This document shows positions 1 to 8,413 of a stretch of 64,000 nt of DNA, piece after piece. Origin of the DNA: Mesorhizobium shangrilense (GTDB taxonomy: Bacteria > Pseudomonadota > Alphaproteobacteria > Rhizobiales > Rhizobiaceae); the NCBI RefSeq assembly GCF_040537815.1, contig NZ_JBEWSZ010000001.1, forward strand, positions 4,898,001-4,962,000, written 5' to 3'. The notes under the pieces were generated by a model. It was not told where the DNA came from, searched no databases, and saw only the letters and a list, made by a program, of their open reading frames with translations. The first letter of the stretch is position 1, and every line of letters begins with the position of its first letter. The position numbers were made by a program, and so were the translations under genes.

Positions 1-67
1 GGGGTGAGGAGTGGTCCGCGTAGCGGACGGAAAGCCAATTGCTTGGCTTTCCGAACGACGAACGCGG

Positions 68-196
68 CAGGCCAGAGGGGGTCGGTTCGACCGGAGGCGG
101 CCTCCTGCGGCGGATGGAGGTTGGCGCTCCACGCGCGGCGACCCCCTCTGTCGCCTTCGGCGACATCTCCCCCTCGAGGGGGGAGATAACCCGAGA
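68..196. repeat. Intergenic palindromic repeat, family R1, copy 1
   Basis: GC-rich mosaic repeat with a left arm reading GGCCAGAGGGGGTCGG and a right end carrying GACCCCCTCTGTCGCC and CTCCCCCTCGAGGGGGGAGA. The same arms recur near 11515-11697 and 58358-58506. It lies against the 3' end of msrA. The sequence to its left (1-67) shows no gene. It resembles the mosaic intergenic repeats of rhizobia (RIME-like); assignment to a named family would need a database. Confidence 0.7.
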
Positions 197-197
197 C

Positions 198-935
198 TCA
201 GTTAGAGGCCGACTGCACCAGAACCGGCTTCTCGCTATACAGCGCCGGGAACAGCTGCTTGAGGTTCGCCACCTTGGGCAGGTCGTTGTAGACGATGTAG
301 GGATAGGTCGGGTTCAGCGTCAGGAAATCCTGATGGTAGCCCTCTGCCGGATAGAAGGTCTTGCCCATCTCCAGCGTGGTCACGATCGGCTTTGAAAACA
401 CCTTGGCCTTGTCGAGCTGGGCGATGTAGCTTTCGGCGATCTTCTTCTGCGCGTCGTTTTCGGCGAAGATGGTCGAACGATACTGGGTGCCCTCGTCCGG
501 GCCCTGATAGTTCAGCTGCGTCGGATTGTGGGCGACCGAGAAATAGACCTGCAGCAGCTGGCCATAGGTGACCTTGGACGGCTCGTAGGTGATCTCGACG
601 GATTCGGCATGCCCGGTCCGGCCGGTGCCGACCGTCTCGTAGACAGCCGTGTCCTTCTTGCCGCCGGTGTAACCCGAGACGGCCCTGGTCACGCCCTTGA
701 CGTGCTGGAACACGCCCTGCACGCCCCAGAAACAGCCGCCGGCAAAGATCGCGGTCTCGGTGCCGCTGGCGGCCTTTTCGTCCATCGCCGGCGGCGGGAT
801 CACCACGGCATCCTCGGCCGAGATTGCCGGCGACTGCCAGAAGACGGCACCGGCCGCTGCCAAGGCGAGCGCGGCAAGCGCGCCCCTGGCGAAATTCAGC
901 GAGTGCCTTGCGGCTGGTTTTCGAATGTCAGTCAT
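198..935 (-). CDS. msrA: Exported peptide-methionine (S)-S-oxide reductase, one-cysteine type
   Basis: Reduces S-epimers of methionine sulfoxide in oxidised proteins. The 245-aa product has an N-terminal hydrophobic segment (about residues 15-40, ending near AISA), so it is probably exported or anchored facing the periplasm. The MsrA core follows, with the catalytic motif GGCFWG and GYTGG. The cysteine in GCFWG is the only Cys in the protein: the C-terminal resolving cysteines of many MsrAs are absent. The start at 935 is chosen because AGGAGC lies 6-7 nt upstream; longer in-frame starts lack such a site. Family assignment is secure; the export route is inferred. Confidence 0.93.
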   Translation of the reverse strand: MTDIRKPAARHSLNFARGALAALALAAAGAVFWQSPAISAEDAVVIPPPAMDEKAASGTETAIFAGGCFWGVQGVFQHVKGVTRAVSGYTGGKKDTAVYETVGTGRTGHAESVEITYEPSKVTYGQLLQVYFSVAHNPTQLNYQGPDEGTQYRSTIFAENDAQKKIAESYIAQLDKAKVFSKPIVTTLEMGKTFYPAEGYHQDFLTLNPTYPYIVYNDLPKVANLKQLFPALYSEKPVLVQSASN

Positions 936-1047
936 GGCTTGAGCTCCTGTGACGTCCATCGGACGAGAGTTTATGGGATAAGTTGCGCGCATGCGACGCA
1001 TGAGTTGCGGCGCCGCGTCACTTTCGCGTGCGGCCGCAAGGCCGGTT

Positions 1048-1308
1048 TCAATTGGTATCGGTCGCGGGCTTCATGGCGTCTGCAGCCGGCTTCATGGCAT
1101 TCGAGGCCATCGGATCGGCCGGTTTCATCGCATCAGCCGCAGGCTTCATGGCATTCGAAGGCTTCATCGCATCCGTGGCTGGCTTCATGGCGTTGGCAGC
1201 GGGCTTCATCGCATTGACAGCGTCGTCGGCGCGCGCGGCGCCACTGGCGAAAAGCACGGTCGAGCACAACGCGAAGGCGATGGCGGGCAGGCGGCTGGAC
1301 TTGATCAT
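1048..1308 (-). CDS. Small secreted AMKP-repeat protein
   Basis: An 86-aa product. Residues 1-27 form a signal peptide ending near ARA. The mature part of about 58 residues is almost wholly repeats of AMKP followed by A or S, with N/D/T spacers: seven AMKP units plus one degenerate unit. It resembles small secreted pentapeptide-repeat proteins of the MxKDx kind in composition and layout, but the repeat unit differs. The start is supported by GAGGA 8 nt upstream of the ATG. No function can be named. It sits between msrA and a DUF1223 gene, all on the same strand. The repeats are visible at DNA level as 15- to 24-bp tandem units. Confidence 0.7.
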   Translation of the reverse strand: MIKSSRLPAIAFALCSTVLFASGAARADDAVNAMKPAANAMKPATDAMKPSNAMKPAADAMKPADPMASNAMKPAADAMKPATDTN

Positions 1309-1392
1309 TGGTGGTATCCTCTTGAGGTTGATGGCAGCCCCATGGCGGCCGGCGAATGCGGCGCCGCTCGTGCGGTGTTGCGCGAAACGGTT

Positions 1393-2100
1393 TCAGTTCG
1401 TCGCGGCGGCCAGGATCGGTCCGCCGCCTGGCGACTGGACGAGCACGGCGGTGCTGAGGCCACCCGGCGCGGCGGGCAGCGGCAGGTCGGTGGCATTGCC
1501 GGTCCAACTGCCGAGTTTCGCCAGTGAATGGACGACATTGGCGTGCGGCAAGGTGCGGCCGGTGTTTTCGCCGCGCGCCACCGGCACCTCGACGACGCCA
1601 CGCTGATACCGAACCAGCCAGACATCGGCCCGGCCGCCCGGCGCCGAGCCGGCGCCGATGCTGATCTTGCCGCCGTCGAGCGACAGCGACGGGCCGCTGG
1701 TGCGGCCGCTCGCGGAAATCAGATGCTCGATTTCGCCCGGCGCGGCGCCAACGACATCGGCATGGCCGTTGACAACCACTTGCGGCGTGAACGGGCCGTC
1801 ATGGCCGAGCGGCGGCTCATAGCTGACCTGGCGCTGGGTGAATTCCTGCCTGCCGAATGTGTCCTTCCAGCCGAGATAGTCCCAGTAGGTGACGTTGAAC
1901 GACAGCGCCAGCACGCCCGGCTGGTCCTTGACCTTGATCAGGTTGGCATTGGCCGGCGGGCAGGACGAGCAGCCCTGGCTGGTGAACAGCTCCACGACGG
2001 TGAGCGGCTGGGCTTGCGCCGTGACGATCGACGCCGCGAGCGCTAGCGCGCCCAGGCTGGACAATGCAACGAACCTGGATTTGGCTGGTGATCCCGACAT
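1393..2100 (-). CDS. DUF1223 thioredoxin-fold secreted protein
   Basis: A 235-aa product with a signal peptide (about residues 1-30, ending AQA). It is followed by the DUF1223 signature VVELFTSQGCSSCPPA, a thioredoxin-like CxxC active-site segment, then DYLGWKDTFG and a VVNG motif usual for the family. Members are periplasmic proteins of unknown role with a thioredoxin fold. The start at 2100 is preferred because GGGAG precedes it by 8 nt; the upstream in-frame ATG at 2142 would put a polar stretch before the signal peptide. Proximity to msrA suggests, but does not show, a redox role. Confidence 0.88.
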   Translation of the reverse strand: MSGSPAKSRFVALSSLGALALAASIVTAQAQPLTVVELFTSQGCSSCPPANANLIKVKDQPGVLALSFNVTYWDYLGWKDTFGRQEFTQRQVSYEPPLGHDGPFTPQVVVNGHADVVGAAPGEIEHLISASGRTSGPSLSLDGGKISIGAGSAPGGRADVWLVRYQRGVVEVPVARGENTGRTLPHANVVHSLAKLGSWTGNATDLPLPAAPGGLSTAVLVQSPGGGPILAAATN

Positions 2101-2212
2101 TGGCGTGCTCCCGTGGGGACGGCACCTTGATGCGCCGTTCATCCCCCCACTTCGCCGCCACGCGCCGCTTCGTTACAGCGCTCACCGGTTTGTGATCATA
2201 GAGCCCTCTCCC

Positions 2213-2355
2213 TTCTCCCCTTGTGGGAGAAGGTGGATCGGCGCGCAGCGCCGAGACGGTTGAGGGGTGTTGGAGGGAATGAGGCGTTGGTGTCTTCTGG
2301 AACACCCCTCATCCGTCGCCTTCGGCGACACCTTCTCCCACAGGGGGGAGAAGGA
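2213..2355. repeat. Intergenic palindromic repeat, family R2, copy 1
   Basis: Arms CTTCTCCCCTTGTGGGAGAAGG and CACCTTCTCCCACAGGGGGG flank inner segments GGATCGGCGCGCAGCGCCGA and CATCCGTCGCCTTCGGCGACA. The same blocks recur in 51536-51683 and, as a partial copy, in 2757-2831. Each end can fold into a hairpin, giving a MITE-like layout without coding potential. Confidence 0.7.
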
Positions 2356-2364
2356 AGAGCGCCA

Positions 2365-2736
2365 CTACCGCCACGGCTGCAGATTTCTATCCCTTACATA
2401 GGCGATGATCGTGTCGCAGACGGCATTCATGTCTTTCAGGACATCGTCGTTCCAAAAGCGCAGTATGCGAAAGCCCCTAGCCTTTAGGTCGGCATCACGA
2501 ATCCGGTCGGAATCCGATTCCGCGTGCTGACTACCATCGATCTCGATGATCAAGCTGGCTTCGAGGCAAGCAAAATCCGCAATGTATTTTCCGACTGGCA
2601 TCTGACGCCGGAATTTTATGCGGTCGAGCCTTCGATCCCGCAACTCTTGCCAAAGCCTGCCTTCGGCTTCCGTCATCTCCCGCCGAAGTGCGCGGGCAAA
2701 GCTGCGTTTGGTTGGCGGAACGGGCTGATGCGGCAT
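2365..2736 (-). CDS. DUF559 domain protein (endonuclease-like fold)
   Basis: A 123-aa product matching DUF559: FARALRREMTEAEGRLW, FRRQMPVGKYIADFAC, LIIEIDGSQH and the C-terminal GFRILRFWNDDVL. The family has a very-short-patch-repair/PD-(D/E)XK-like nuclease fold; the acidic residues of IADFAC and IEIDGSQH would be the metal ligands. The biological role is not established. The gene is flanked on both sides by R2 repeat copies, consistent with a small mobile or accessory gene. Confidence 0.88.
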   Translation of the reverse strand: MPHQPVPPTKRSFARALRREMTEAEGRLWQELRDRRLDRIKFRRQMPVGKYIADFACLEASLIIEIDGSQHAESDSDRIRDADLKARGFRILRFWNDDVLKDMNAVCDTIIAYVRDRNLQPWR

Positions 2737-2756
2737 GGAATCAGTTTAATCAGCCG

Positions 2757-2831
2757 TCGCGCTCCGTCCAGCACCCCTCAACCGTCTCGACGCTGCGCGC
2801 CGATCCACCTTCTCCCACAAGGGGAGAAGGC
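2757..2831. repeat. Partial R2 palindromic repeat
   Basis: Contains CACCCCTCAACCGTCTCGACGCTGCGCGCCGATC followed by an arm like CCTTCTCCCACAAGGGGAGAAGG, equivalent to one half of the R2 element at 2213-2355. It lies between the DUF559 gene and the TadG-like gene. Confidence 0.6.
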
Positions 2832-2834
2832 AAG

Positions 2835-3899
2835 CTACTGCGTCAGCACCGTCTGCGAGGGGCGCTGGTTGAAGTCGCACTTGCCGGTCACGGTGTAGAA
2901 GAAGTCGGCCTGGCTGACGTCTTCGGGCACCGCGGAGCCACCATCTTCCCAGGCCTGGTAGGCTGTCTGGCCGCATGGCACGGCTGTAAAGATATCGACG
3001 GTCGTGCCGGCCGGGATCTCGGGCATGTTGTTCTCGGCCGAGCCGATGAACAGCCTGTTCGACGTGGTCGGGTCGTTTGATTTCAGCACGTTCGGCGAAC
3101 CAGAGGGAACGTCCATCTCCAGATAGAGTTGCCCCATCTGGCTGACATCGATCGCCGCGCCCACGCCAGTCGAGGGATAAAACGTATTGGTACAATAGTA
3201 TGTCGTGCCATACGAATCGGTCTGGATAACCGATCCGGTGGGCAGGCTTTTCTGGAGGTTCTTCAATGTGCCAGTTGTGCAGACCTGCTTCTGAACCATC
3301 GTGGTGGTGCTGCCGTTGACCGTGTAGGCGGTCGTCGTGCCGTAGCCCTTGGGATCGCCGTAGCCATTGTAGGTATAGGTGATCTGCATCAGCTTCTGTG
3401 CCGTGGTCGCTCCGAACTGCGTGCCCCAGAGGTAGACGGTCTTGTTCCACCAGCCCGAGGCCTTATCGAGCTTGAAGGTGGCCTGCACCAGGGACGGCGT
3501 CTTGGTGACCGACGATGTGACACCGATCTGCACCGTACTGATCTGGGCGACCTGCATGAAATTGGTCGGCATGGCGTAACTGGCCGAGGTGTTGGCGGCG
3601 GTGGTGCCGTCGGCCGCGATGGTGAAGCTGTTGAGCGTCGCGGTGCCCTGTCCGTTGTTGGCCTTGAACTGGTCCTGCAGCGACTGCAGGCGGGCCGCCG
3701 TGGTTGTCGTTGGCGGCAGCGTCATGATCGCCAGCGTGGCCGCGTCAAGCGCGTCCTGCATGCTGCCCTTGTCGGTGACCGCGGTGGTGTAATCCACCGA
3801 CAGGCCAACGGCGGCGATCATCGGGATGATGCCGACAGCGAATATTGGAAGAAGGGAACCGCTTCTAGATGTGAGAAACTTGCCAGCAAGCCGCAGCAT
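2835..3899 (-). CDS. TadG-like Flp pilus assembly protein, orphan
   Basis: A 354-aa product. It has a short basic N-terminus, one hydrophobic segment (about residues 15-37, including SLLPIFAVGIIPMIAAVGLS) and then DYTTAVTDKGSMQDALDAATLA, the hallmark of TadG/TadE-type pseudopilin-like proteins. The rest is a Thr/Ser-rich extracytoplasmic region without recognised motifs. TadG proteins normally accompany a Flp/Tad pilus cluster; no other tad gene is visible here. It may be a moonlighting envelope protein or its partners may lie elsewhere. Confidence 0.82.
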   Translation of the reverse strand: MLRLAGKFLTSRSGSLLPIFAVGIIPMIAAVGLSVDYTTAVTDKGSMQDALDAATLAIMTLPPTTTTAARLQSLQDQFKANNGQGTATLNSFTIAADGTTAANTSASYAMPTNFMQVAQISTVQIGVTSSVTKTPSLVQATFKLDKASGWWNKTVYLWGTQFGATTAQKLMQITYTYNGYGDPKGYGTTTAYTVNGSTTTMVQKQVCTTGTLKNLQKSLPTGSVIQTDSYGTTYYCTNTFYPSTGVGAAIDVSQMGQLYLEMDVPSGSPNVLKSNDPTTSNRLFIGSAENNMPEIPAGTTVDIFTAVPCGQTAYQAWEDGGSAVPEDVSQADFFYTVTGKCDFNQRPSQTVLTQ

Positions 3900-4071
3900 T
3901 CGTTAACCCCCGCAACTGGAATATTTCATTCGGCTAACATGCAGGTCGCAAATTATGCTCTAACGCGATCGATCAAATTTTAGCGGTTGGCGCTGAAACC
4001 ATTGCGCCGGCAGGTAAGCGGCCACCCCGTGCGGCTTGCCGATGCACCTTGCCCCTGCTAAAGCGCGCGAC

Positions 4072-5877
4072 ATGAGCACGCCCCTCGACCACATCCGCAA
4101 TTTCTCCATCGTCGCCCATATCGACCATGGCAAGTCCACGCTCGCCGACCGCCTGATCCAGCTGACCGGAGGGCTGGAGCTGCGCGACATGAAGGAGCAG
4201 GTGCTGGACTCGATGGACATCGAGCGCGAGCGCGGCATCACCATCAAGGCGCAGACGGTGCGGCTGAAGTACCGCGCCAACAATGGCGAGGACTATATCC
4301 TCAACCTGATCGACACGCCCGGCCATGTCGACTTCGCCTATGAAGTGTCGCGGTCGCTAGCCGCCTGCGAGGGTTCGCTGCTGGTGGTCGACGCTTCCCA
4401 GGGCGTCGAGGCGCAGACGCTGGCCAATGTCTACCAGGCGATCGACAACAACCACGAGATCGTCGTGGTGCTGAACAAGGTCGACCTGCCGGCCGCCGAG
4501 CCGGAGCGCATCCGCGAACAGGTCGAGGAAGTCATCGGCATCGACGCTTCCAACGCCGTGCTGATCTCGGCCAAGACCGGGCTCGGCATCCCCGACGTGC
4601 TCGAAGCCATCGTCCACCAATTGCCGCCGCCGCGCGAAGGCGACGCGACGGCTCCGTTGAAGGCGATGCTGGTCGACAGCTGGTACGATGCCTATCTCGG
4701 CGTCATCGTCCTGGTGCGCATCATCGACGGCGTTTTGAAGAAGGGCCAGACCATCCGCATGATGGGCACCGGCGCCAAACACCTGGTCGAGCGCACCGGC
4801 GTGTTCACGCCCGCCCGCATCAATGTCGACGAGCTTGGCCCCGGCGAGTTCGGCTTCTTCACCGGCTCGATCAAGGAAGTGGCCGATACACGCGTCGGCG
4901 ACACCATCACCGAGGACAAGCGCGCCACCGCGCATGCCTTGCCCGGCTTCAAGCCGGCGCAGCCAGTGGTGTTCTGCGGCCTGTTCCCGGTCGACGCCGC
5001 TGATTTCGAGGATCTGCGCGCCGCCGTCGGCAAACTGCGCCTCAACGACGCCAGCTTCTCCTATGAAATGGAGACCAGTGCCGCGCTCGGCTTCGGCTAT
5101 CGCTGCGGCTTCCTGGGCCTGCTGCATCTGGAAATCATCCAGGAGCGGCTGGAGCGCGAGTTCAACCTCGACCTCATCGCCACGGCACCTTCCGTCGTCT
5201 ACCGGCTGCTGCTCAATGACGGCTCGATGAAGGAACTGCACAACCCCGCCGACATGCCCGACGTGGTGAAGATCTCGGCGATCGAGGAGCCGTGGATCCG
5301 CGCCACCATCCTGACCCCCGACGACTATCTCGGCGGCATCCTGAAGCTCTGCCAGGACCGGCGCGGCGTCCAGGCCGACCTGTCCTATGTCGGCAAGCGC
5401 GCCATGCTGACCTACGATCTGCCGCTCAACGAAGTCGTCTTCGACTTCTATGATCGGCTGAAATCGATCTCCAAGGGCTACGCCTCCTTCGACTACCACC
5501 TCACCGACTACAAGGAAGGCGACCTGGTGAAGATGTCGATCCTGGTCAATGAGGAGCCGGTCGACGCGCTGTCGATGCTGGTGCACCGCACGGCGGCGGA
5601 AAAGCGCGGACGGCAGATGTGCGAGAAGCTGAAGGAGCTGATCCCGCACCATCTGTTCAAGATCCCGATCCAGGCCGCCATCGGCGGCAAGGTCATCGCG
5701 CGCGAAACCATCTCGGCGCTGCGCAAGGACGTGACCGCCAAGTGCTACGGCGGCGACGTCTCGCGCAAACGCAAGCTGCTGGACAAGCAGAAAGAAGGCA
5801 AGAAGCGGATGCGCCAGTTCGGCAAGGTGGATATCCCGCAGGAAGCGTTTATCCAGGCGCTGAAGATGGGCGATTGA
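4072..5877 (+). CDS. lepA: Elongation factor 4 (back-translocating GTPase)
   Basis: A 601-aa translational GTPase that promotes back-translocation on stalled ribosomes. Visible motifs are the P-loop AHIDHGKST (near residue 15), switch [10 protein letters not shown] (near 81), NKVD (near 135) and the LepA-specific C-terminal region ending [20 protein letters not shown]. The length equals the usual 597-602 aa. The ATG at 4072 is used because it gives the family N-terminus [19 protein letters not shown]; the ATG at 4036 would add 12 residues. The AT-rich RT island begins 65 bp after its stop codon. Confidence 0.97.
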   Translation: MSTPLDHIRNFSIVAHIDHGKSTLADRLIQLTGGLELRDMKEQVLDSMDIERERGITIKAQTVRLKYRANNGEDYILNLIDTPGHVDFAYEVSRSLAACEGSLLVVDASQGVEAQTLANVYQAIDNNHEIVVVLNKVDLPAAEPERIREQVEEVIGIDASNAVLISAKTGLGIPDVLEAIVHQLPPPREGDATAPLKAMLVDSWYDAYLGVIVLVRIIDGVLKKGQTIRMMGTGAKHLVERTGVFTPARINVDELGPGEFGFFTGSIKEVADTRVGDTITEDKRATAHALPGFKPAQPVVFCGLFPVDAADFEDLRAAVGKLRLNDASFSYEMETSAALGFGYRCGFLGLLHLEIIQERLEREFNLDLIATAPSVVYRLLLNDGSMKELHNPADMPDVVKISAIEEPWIRATILTPDDYLGGILKLCQDRRGVQADLSYVGKRAMLTYDLPLNEVVFDFYDRLKSISKGYASFDYHLTDYKEGDLVKMSILVNEEPVDALSMLVHRTAAEKRGRQMCEKLKELIPHHLFKIPIQAAIGGKVIARETISALRKDVTAKCYGGDVSRKRKLLDKQKEGKKRMRQFGKVDIPQEAFIQALKMGD

Positions 5878-5942
5878 CGATCACCCACGAACAGGGTTTG
5901 TTTGTCTGATACCTTCTCATAAGGATTAGATGATCAAAGAAA

Positions 5943-7520
5943 ATGAAAGATTTCTTTGAAGCCGCTGTAGCTAATGTATACCGGCACGGCGATACCGACA
6001 TATTCCCGTTTCCGGTAGAAAACAGGATATTGTACGACAAGAGAGAGCATTTCATTAAGTTGCTCCTGAACGTCAAGTCGACGTTCGCGGAAGCATTCTC
6101 GCAGAATCCACCCAATGACATACGATCTCTCGTGGCTATTAATCATGCTGGGTTTAGATGGGCATCTCAGCTTGATCCCGTCTGGAATGCTTTCCTATTA
6201 GGATGCGTCCTTTCAATCGCAGGTTCCATTGAGGATAGCAGGCTCGGCATAGAGCGGGTATTCTCGTATCGATTGAACAAAGAAACCTACCTATCTGGAG
6301 ATTTGTTCCGCCGCGATATCTCTTGGCAAGACTTCATAAAGAACTCTTACAACGAAGCCGCGAACTGTGAATACGTGGTAACATGCGACATAGCCGACTG
6401 TTACTCGCGGATAAGCCATCACAAACTCGACAATAGCCTACGTCTGATCAATTGCCCCAATGACGTAAGAGTAATAATACTTGAGTACCTGAAATTATTT
6501 ACCGGCACTAGATCGGCAGGACTCCCCATAGGCGGCCCCGCCGCTCGGATACTTTCTGAGCTGGCTCTGAACAACTCGGATCAATATCTCTTTAGCTCCG
6601 GAATACGGTTCTTTCGGTATGCCGACGACTACCATGTATTCTGCCAAACGAGACGAGAAGCGCATGATGTCATCGTTCAGATATACAAGGCCCTCGACAA
6701 CGAGGGTTTGACCTTACAGAAATCAAAGACTCGCATACTTCCTTCTGCAGAATTCAAGAATGTTATGTCGCCCTCGATCGGGGAGCAGGGCGACGGCCGT
6801 TCGCCGACGCAGCGACTAATGTCTTTGACTTTGCGATTTGACCCCTACGCACCAAACGCCCAGGAGCAGTATGATGCGCTGAAGGACGAGCTAGAGAAAA
6901 TTGACATCGTTTCTCTGCTTAATGAGCAATTATCGCAGACACGCGTGCATATACCGACCGCTCGGAAAATAGTGGAGGCACTAAAATACTCCGGTTCGGC
7001 TACGAGGCATGGGGCTTCGCTTTCTATGCTTGACAACATGGATTCTCTTTTCCCGATTGCTACATCAGTTTTTCAAACTATCTATGGGATGTTTGACGGC
7101 ATGGATGACGCGGCCAAAACTTCCGTTACAAGTAAGATAATCGATCTTTACGACTCCAAGCACGAGGTGATGAATGTTGAGATGCATATCGCTTACGCCA
7201 ATCGCATCATCTCTAAACAAAATAGCATAAATAACACTAATTATTTGCACAAATGCTTCGAAACTGAAAATTCCGATCTCATTAGACGTGACATTATTTT
7301 GATATTCGCAAATTGGGGGAATTTTGCTTGGTGGTCTATGTTCAAGGCCAACTTCGTAGCGATTTCGGGGTGGCAAAGAAGGGCCTTGATACTTGCATCG
7401 TACTCAATGGTGGACGAGGGTGCGCACTGGCGCGACCATGCAAAGAGCCGCTTCGACCCATTTGAAAAAATTGTCAGAGATTGGCGTTCCGAGAAGCCAA
7501 GTCTCCAAATACCGCTGTAG
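5943..7520 (+). CDS. Reverse transcriptase of the UG/Abi (DRT-like) type
   Basis: A 525-aa RNA-directed DNA polymerase homologue. Motif A is TCDIADCYSRI (Asp149, Tyr154), motif B is GLPIGGPAARILSELAL (residues 193-209), motif C is RYADD (Asp228-Asp229) and a motif D-like segment is GLTLQKSKTRIL. The upstream segment with FSYR before motif A is typical of the unknown-group/abortive-infection RTs. About 230 C-terminal residues look alpha-helical and carry no maturase, integrase or endonuclease motif. Retron signatures (NAxxH, VTG) and group II intron domain X were not seen. The start is fixed by an in-frame stop just upstream (5931); the ribosome-binding site is weak. Likely role: phage defence; the subgroup cannot be named from sequence alone. 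Confidence 0.85.
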   Translation: MKDFFEAAVANVYRHGDTDIFPFPVENRILYDKREHFIKLLLNVKSTFAEAFSQNPPNDIRSLVAINHAGFRWASQLDPVWNAFLLGCVLSIAGSIEDSRLGIERVFSYRLNKETYLSGDLFRRDISWQDFIKNSYNEAANCEYVVTCDIADCYSRISHHKLDNSLRLINCPNDVRVIILEYLKLFTGTRSAGLPIGGPAARILSELALNNSDQYLFSSGIRFFRYADDYHVFCQTRREAHDVIVQIYKALDNEGLTLQKSKTRILPSAEFKNVMSPSIGEQGDGRSPTQRLMSLTLRFDPYAPNAQEQYDALKDELEKIDIVSLLNEQLSQTRVHIPTARKIVEALKYSGSATRHGASLSMLDNMDSLFPIATSVFQTIYGMFDGMDDAAKTSVTSKIIDLYDSKHEVMNVEMHIAYANRIISKQNSINNTNYLHKCFETENSDLIRRDIILIFANWGNFAWWSMFKANFVAISGWQRRALILASYSMVDEGAHWRDHAKSRFDPFEKIVRDWRSEKPSLQIPL

Positions 7521-7525
7521 CGACT

Positions 7526-8230
7526 ATGATCAGCGAGAAGACGTTTGCCAATCAATTCTCAAACTTTTGGCGGGAGACGTTGCCTAATTTGGAACCAGTG
7601 ACTCGATCCGTTAATCTGGGATACAGTCGGATTTCGGATCCTGTTCGTTCGCGCAACGCTGCCAGTAGGCGGGACCTGATTAGCGAGTCCGGCCGACGAC
7701 TTTTCTTCAAAATCTGGGAAAAACCAGGCAGCGAAAGAGCGATCCTGCTTGAGGAAGCTTTGCTAGAGGCGGCAAAATATTTGAGCGATGGCAGCGTAGA
7801 GGGTGAATACGGCGAATTTTACTGTGACGACAGCGAAGATATTGAGATTAATCGCCTTGCCGATTGGCTTACACGGTATTTTGATCGCCCTGCCTCTAGC
7901 CCAGCACGTATACGGATTCCCCAATTCAAAGGACATGGCTTGATATCGTCTTGTAGCGGAGACTTCGAGGACGATGACTGTCTGATTGAGATGAAGTATG
8001 TTTCAAGAAATTTCAGAAGTCACGACATTAGACAAGTTATTGTTTATTCTGCTTTGAAATATTTCGAGGATGGGGCGAGATTTCGAGAGCTCAGGCTTAT
8101 CAACCCATTTCTGGGAATAGAGTTCGTTACGAATGTGGACGAATTGATTTACAGTGCGTCCGGGGTTAATTCTCTCCAGTTTTTCCAACGTCTGTCGTAT
8201 GCGGTCTCAAGCGGCGAGATATCTCATTAG
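7526..8230 (+). CDS. RT-associated protein with PD-(D/E)XK-like motifs
   Basis: A 234-aa protein with no name that I recognise. It follows the RT by 5 bp, so the two are probably co-translated and co-functional. Residues 144-174 run SGDFEDDDCLIEMKY, then SHDIRQVIVYSAL. This gives Asp146, Glu155-x-Lys157 and Gln170-x3-Tyr174, the order and spacing found in PD-(D/E)XK nuclease-like domains, with an acidic helix earlier (LLEEALLEAAKYL, about residues 74-86). The N-terminal 60 residues are polar and basic. The nuclease assignment is inferred from motifs only. The start ATG at 7526 is the first after the RT stop; an earlier in-frame ATG (7481) overlaps the RT. Confidence 0.7.
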   Translation: MISEKTFANQFSNFWRETLPNLEPVTRSVNLGYSRISDPVRSRNAASRRDLISESGRRLFFKIWEKPGSERAILLEEALLEAAKYLSDGSVEGEYGEFYCDDSEDIEINRLADWLTRYFDRPASSPARIRIPQFKGHGLISSCSGDFEDDDCLIEMKYVSRNFRSHDIRQVIVYSALKYFEDGARFRELRLINPFLGIEFVTNVDELIYSASGVNSLQFFQRLSYAVSSGEISH

Positions 8231-8413
8231 GATGCCCGGCGCGATGGGGCTACAGAAAGTACGCGGCATGCGGCGACGGTCAATTTCGAACTGACCTGGC
8301 GAAGCCCGACACCATCCGCTTCGCCGGTCAACACACGCACTCTGAATAGCGGACCGCCCTTTGAGAACACCCCGCCTTGGAGTATCCTCTTCACGGCTTG
8401 GGGGAGATCTCAA

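Larger units (their letters stand above)
5878..8230 (+). other. AT-rich two-gene accessory island (putative RT-based defence unit)
   Basis: The stretch from just after lepA to the end of the second gene is visibly richer in A+T than the flanking DNA and uses AT-ending codons rare in neighbours. It holds a reverse transcriptase gene and a second gene 5 bp later on the same strand, with no integrase, transposase or tRNA at either edge. Composition and content suggest horizontal acquisition as a compact cassette. Exact borders are not evident; no clear direct repeats were seen. Confidence 0.7.

Noticed and set aside
4357..5652. A 431-codon minus-strand frame opposite lepA
   Set aside because: It is a shadow of lepA codon usage with no recognisable motif or start signal.
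5943..7520. Retron or group II intron
   Set aside because: No NAxxH or VTG motif, no maturase domain and no msr/msd-like or intron-domain sequence seen around the gene; motif spacing fits UG/Abi RTs better.
8231..8413. Integration or attachment site at the right edge of the RT island
   Set aside because: No tRNA, integrase or direct repeat matching the lepA side could be found by eye.
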